DNA of 6,873 nucleotides from Acidobacteriota bacterium (GTDB lineage Bacteria; Acidobacteriota; Vicinamibacteria; Vicinamibacterales; UBA2999): NCBI GenBank assembly GCA_947465275.1, contig CANIAI010000126.1:1-6873 (forward strand). The letters are read 5' to 3'. Positions within the stretch are counted from its first letter, which is position 1, and the number at the start of each line of letters is the position of its first letter. Below are positions 4,994 through 6,873 of the stretch, piece by piece. The notes under the pieces were generated by a model that ran no database searches, was not told where the DNA came from, and saw nothing but the letters and a program-made list of their open reading frames with translations. Position numbers and translations under genes: made by a program.

Positions 4994-6873
4994 TCAGTTC
5001 GGACGCCCTGGCAGCAGCGGCTTCAGGAACGCGCCGGTGACCGACCGGGGGTTGGCCGCGACCTGCTCGGGGGTGCCGACGGCGATGACGCGCCCGCCCT
5101 GCGCGCCTCCCTCCGGGCCGAGGTCGATCACATGGTCGGCCGACCGGATCACATCCAGGTTGTGCTCGATGACGAGCACCGTGTTCCCCTGGTCGACCAG
5201 CTTGTTGAGCACGTCGAGCAGCTTGCGCGTGTCCTCGAAGTGGAGCCCGGTCGTCGGCTCGTCGAGGATGTAAATCGTGCGGCCCGTGCTGCGGCGTGAG
5301 AGTTCCTTGGCCAGCTTCACCCGCTGCGCCTCGCCGCCGCTCAGCGTCGTCGCCGACTGGCCGAGCTCGATGTAGCCGAGCCCCACGTCCTGCAGCGTGC
5401 GCAGCTTGTTGGCGATCGGCGGGAAGTTCTCGAGCAGCGGCAGCGCCTGATCGACCGTGAGCTCGAGCATGTCGGCGATCGACTTGCCGCGGTAGAGCAC
5501 GTCGAGCGTCTCGCGGTTGTAGCGCCGCCCCTTGCATTCCTCGCAGGTGACGTAGACGTTGGGCAGGAAGTGCATCTCGATCGCGATCACGCCATCGCCC
5601 TGGCACGCCTCGCAGCGGCCGCCCTTCACGTTGAACGAGAAGCGTCCCGGCTTGAAGCCGCGCGCCTTCGCCTCGGGCAGCATCGCGAACAGCTCGCGGA
5701 TGAAGGTGAACATCCCCGTGTAGGTCGACGGGTTCGAGCGCGGCGTCCGTCCGATCGGCGACTGATCGATTTCGATCACCTTGTCGATCAGCTCGACGCC
5801 CTCGATGCCGCCGTGCGCCCCCGGCTCCGCCGTCGCCTTGAAGATCGTGTGCGCCAGCGAGCGGTAGAGGATGTCGTTCACGAGCGTCGACTTGCCGGAG
5901 CCGCTCACCCCGGTGACCGCCACGAGCAGCCCGAGCGGGATGCGCACGTCGACGTGCTTCAGGTTGTTCGCGTGCGCGTCGCGCACCACGATCTCGCCGC
6001 GGGTCGCCTTGCGCCGCGACGGCGGCGTCTCGATCGAGCGCTCGCCGCGGAGGTAGGCGCCGGTCAGCGAGCCATCGCCCGTCGTGCGGAGCAGCGCGTC
6101 CGGGGTGCCCTGGAAGATCACCTCGCCGCCGTGCTCGCCCGCGCCGGGTCCGAGGTCGACGACGTAGTCGGCCAGCCGGATCGTCTCTTCGTCGTGCTCG
6201 ACGACGACAACCGTGTTCCCGAGGTCGCGCAGCCGGATGAGGGTCGCGAGCAGCTTGCGGTTGTCACGCTGGTGCAGGCCGATCGACGGCTCGTCGAGCA
6301 CGTAGAGCACGCCGGTGAGGTTCGCGCCGATCTGTGTCGCGAGCCGGATGCGCTGTCCTTCGCCGCCCGAGAGCGTCGCGGCGCTCCGGTTCAGCGTGAG
6401 GTAGCCGACGCCGACGTCGTTGAGGAAGCGCAGCCGGTCGCGAATCTCGCGCAGCACGCGGGAGGCGATCAGCGTCTCGCGCTCGGTCAGCTCGAAGGCG
6501 TCAAACACGTCGAGCGCCTCTGACACGGGCAGGTTCACGTAATCGGCGATGCCGCGCCCCTTGACCTGCACGGCGAGGCTCTCGCGCCGCAGCCGCTGGC
6601 CGGCACAGGCCGGGCACTCACGCAGCGTGCGGAACGGCTCGAGTTCCTCCTGCACGGCCCACGAGCCTTCCTCGTAGCGGCGCCGCAGGTTCGGCACGAC
6701 CCCCTCGAAGCCCTTCCCGAACGGGTCGACCTGACGCTCCGACGCGCGTGTGCGGCGGCGCGGCAGCTCGAACTCGGGCTCCTCGCCCTCGTCACCGCCG
6801 TCGTCACCCGCGGCCCCCGTGCCCTTCGCCGCGACCGCGGCGCCGGCGGTCGCCTTCGCGGCGGCGCGCGTCC
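4994..6873 (-). CDS. uvrA: Excinuclease ABC subunit A, 5' end outside window
   Basis: UvrA is the damage-recognition ATPase of nucleotide excision repair; its dimer loads UvrB on DNA. The C-terminal two thirds are present. Going from N to C: FEGVVPNLRRRYEEG, a CPAC zinc-site-like segment at about 6600-6620, ABC signature I LSGGEGQRIRLATQIG, Walker B YVLDEPSIGLHQRD, VVEHDEETI, second Walker A GVSGSGKST, DQSPIGRTPRSNPSTYTG, the zinc finger CEAC...CEEC with GRFSFNVKGGRCEACQGDG, signature II LSGGEAQRVKLAKEL, Walker B YILDEPTTGLHFED, and VIEHNLDVI. All ATPase elements look intact. Signature I has Gly where Ala is usual (SGGEGQ). The frame is open to the right edge without a true start; GTG at 6697 is internal. 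Residues encoded at 6776-6871 form a low-complexity Ala/Lys/Gly then Asp/Gly/Glu stretch where UvrA normally has ordered sequence before FEGV. The first ATPase Walker A and UvrB-binding domain lie outside the window. Confidence 0.97.
   Translation of the reverse strand, partial: TRAAAKATAGAAVAAKGTGAAGDDGGDEGEEPEFELPRRRTRASERQVDPFGKGFEGVVPNLRRRYEEGSWAVQEELEPFRTLRECPACAGQRLRRESLAVQVKGRGIADYVNLPVSEALDVFDAFELTERETLIASRVLREIRDRLRFLNDVGVGYLTLNRSAATLSGGEGQRIRLATQIGANLTGVLYVLDEPSIGLHQRDNRKLLATLIRLRDLGNTVVVVEHDEETIRLADYVVDLGPGAGEHGGEVIFQGTPDALLRTTGDGSLTGAYLRGERSIETPPSRRKATRGEIVVRDAHANNLKHVDVRIPLGLLVAVTGVSGSGKSTLVNDILYRSLAHTIFKATAEPGAHGGIEGVELIDKVIEIDQSPIGRTPRSNPSTYTGMFTFIRELFAMLPEAKARGFKPGRFSFNVKGGRCEACQGDGVIAIEMHFLPNVYVTCEECKGRRYNRETLDVLYRGKSIADMLELTVDQALPLLENFPPIANKLRTLQDVGLGYIELGQSATTLSGGEAQRVKLAKELSRRSTGRTIYILDEPTTGLHFEDTRKLLDVLNKLVDQGNTVLVIEHNLDVIRSADHVIDLGPEGGAQGGRVIAVGTPEQVAANPRSVTGAFLKPLLPGRPN

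Noticed and set aside
4975..4996. Possible terminator after uvrA (CAGG/CCTG stem around 4977-4988).
   Set aside because: The stem is only about 4 bp, interrupted, and there is no T-tract.
5570..6523. A 317-codon open frame on the plus strand opposite uvrA.
   Set aside because: It is antisense to strongly conserved UvrA sequence, its composition is typical of shadow frames, and it shows no motifs.
6695..6697. GTG at 6697 as the start of uvrA.
   Set aside because: It falls inside the conserved FEGVVPNL segment and the frame continues open to the window edge, so it is an internal Val codon.

Overview
This window is ordinary chromosomal DNA of a GC-rich, Gram-negative bacterium, roughly two-thirds G+C by eye with strong G/C preference at third codon positions. 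LpxC implies lipid A and therefore an outer membrane. LysA implies meso-diaminopimelate/lysine metabolism. The combination would fit Acidobacteriota (for example Vicinamibacteria) or a similar GC-rich phylum, but that placement is inference and nothing in the window proves it. There is no sign of mobile elements, CRISPR arrays, tRNA or rRNA.

Layout. (1) 1-508 (+): the 3' part of a comF-type phosphoribosyltransferase gene, cut by the window edge and carrying an apparent frameshift near 280-297. (2) 514-2409 (-): a tight two-gene unit, lysA (diaminopimelate decarboxylase) followed after 9 nt by tmk (dTMP kinase). It converges on comF with only 5 nt between stops. (3) 2410-2482: a short divergent region with the lysA Shine-Dalgarno sequence, a possible ECF-type promoter and short direct repeats. 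(4) 2483-3725 (+): a compact three-gene operon encoding an ECF sigma factor, a single-domain STAS (anti-anti-sigma-like) protein and an unrecognised 87-residue acidic helical protein. Spacings are 2 nt and then a 4-nt ATGA overlap, and the operon ends in a perfect 10-bp hairpin. (5) 3778-4695 (-): lpxC, the committed step of lipid A synthesis, with a long, less GC-biased 5' region holding two stem-loops. (6) 4994-6873 (-): uvrA, running off the right edge. Its C-terminal two thirds are present, and the part nearest the edge has a low-complexity Ala/Lys then Gly/Asp/Glu insert not expected in ordinary UvrA.

How the genes fit together. Most are housekeeping genes: lysine/peptidoglycan precursors, dTTP supply, lipid A, and nucleotide excision repair. 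The one module that looks like a dedicated regulatory system is sigma-STAS-87 aa. STAS antagonists classically act with a serine-kinase anti-sigma factor (RsbW/SpoIIAB type) on sigma-B/sigma-F-type factors. Here the STAS gene is packed against an ECF sigma factor with no kinase or membrane anti-sigma gene in view, which makes the small third protein the natural candidate for a missing partner. That is a hypothesis, not a demonstration.
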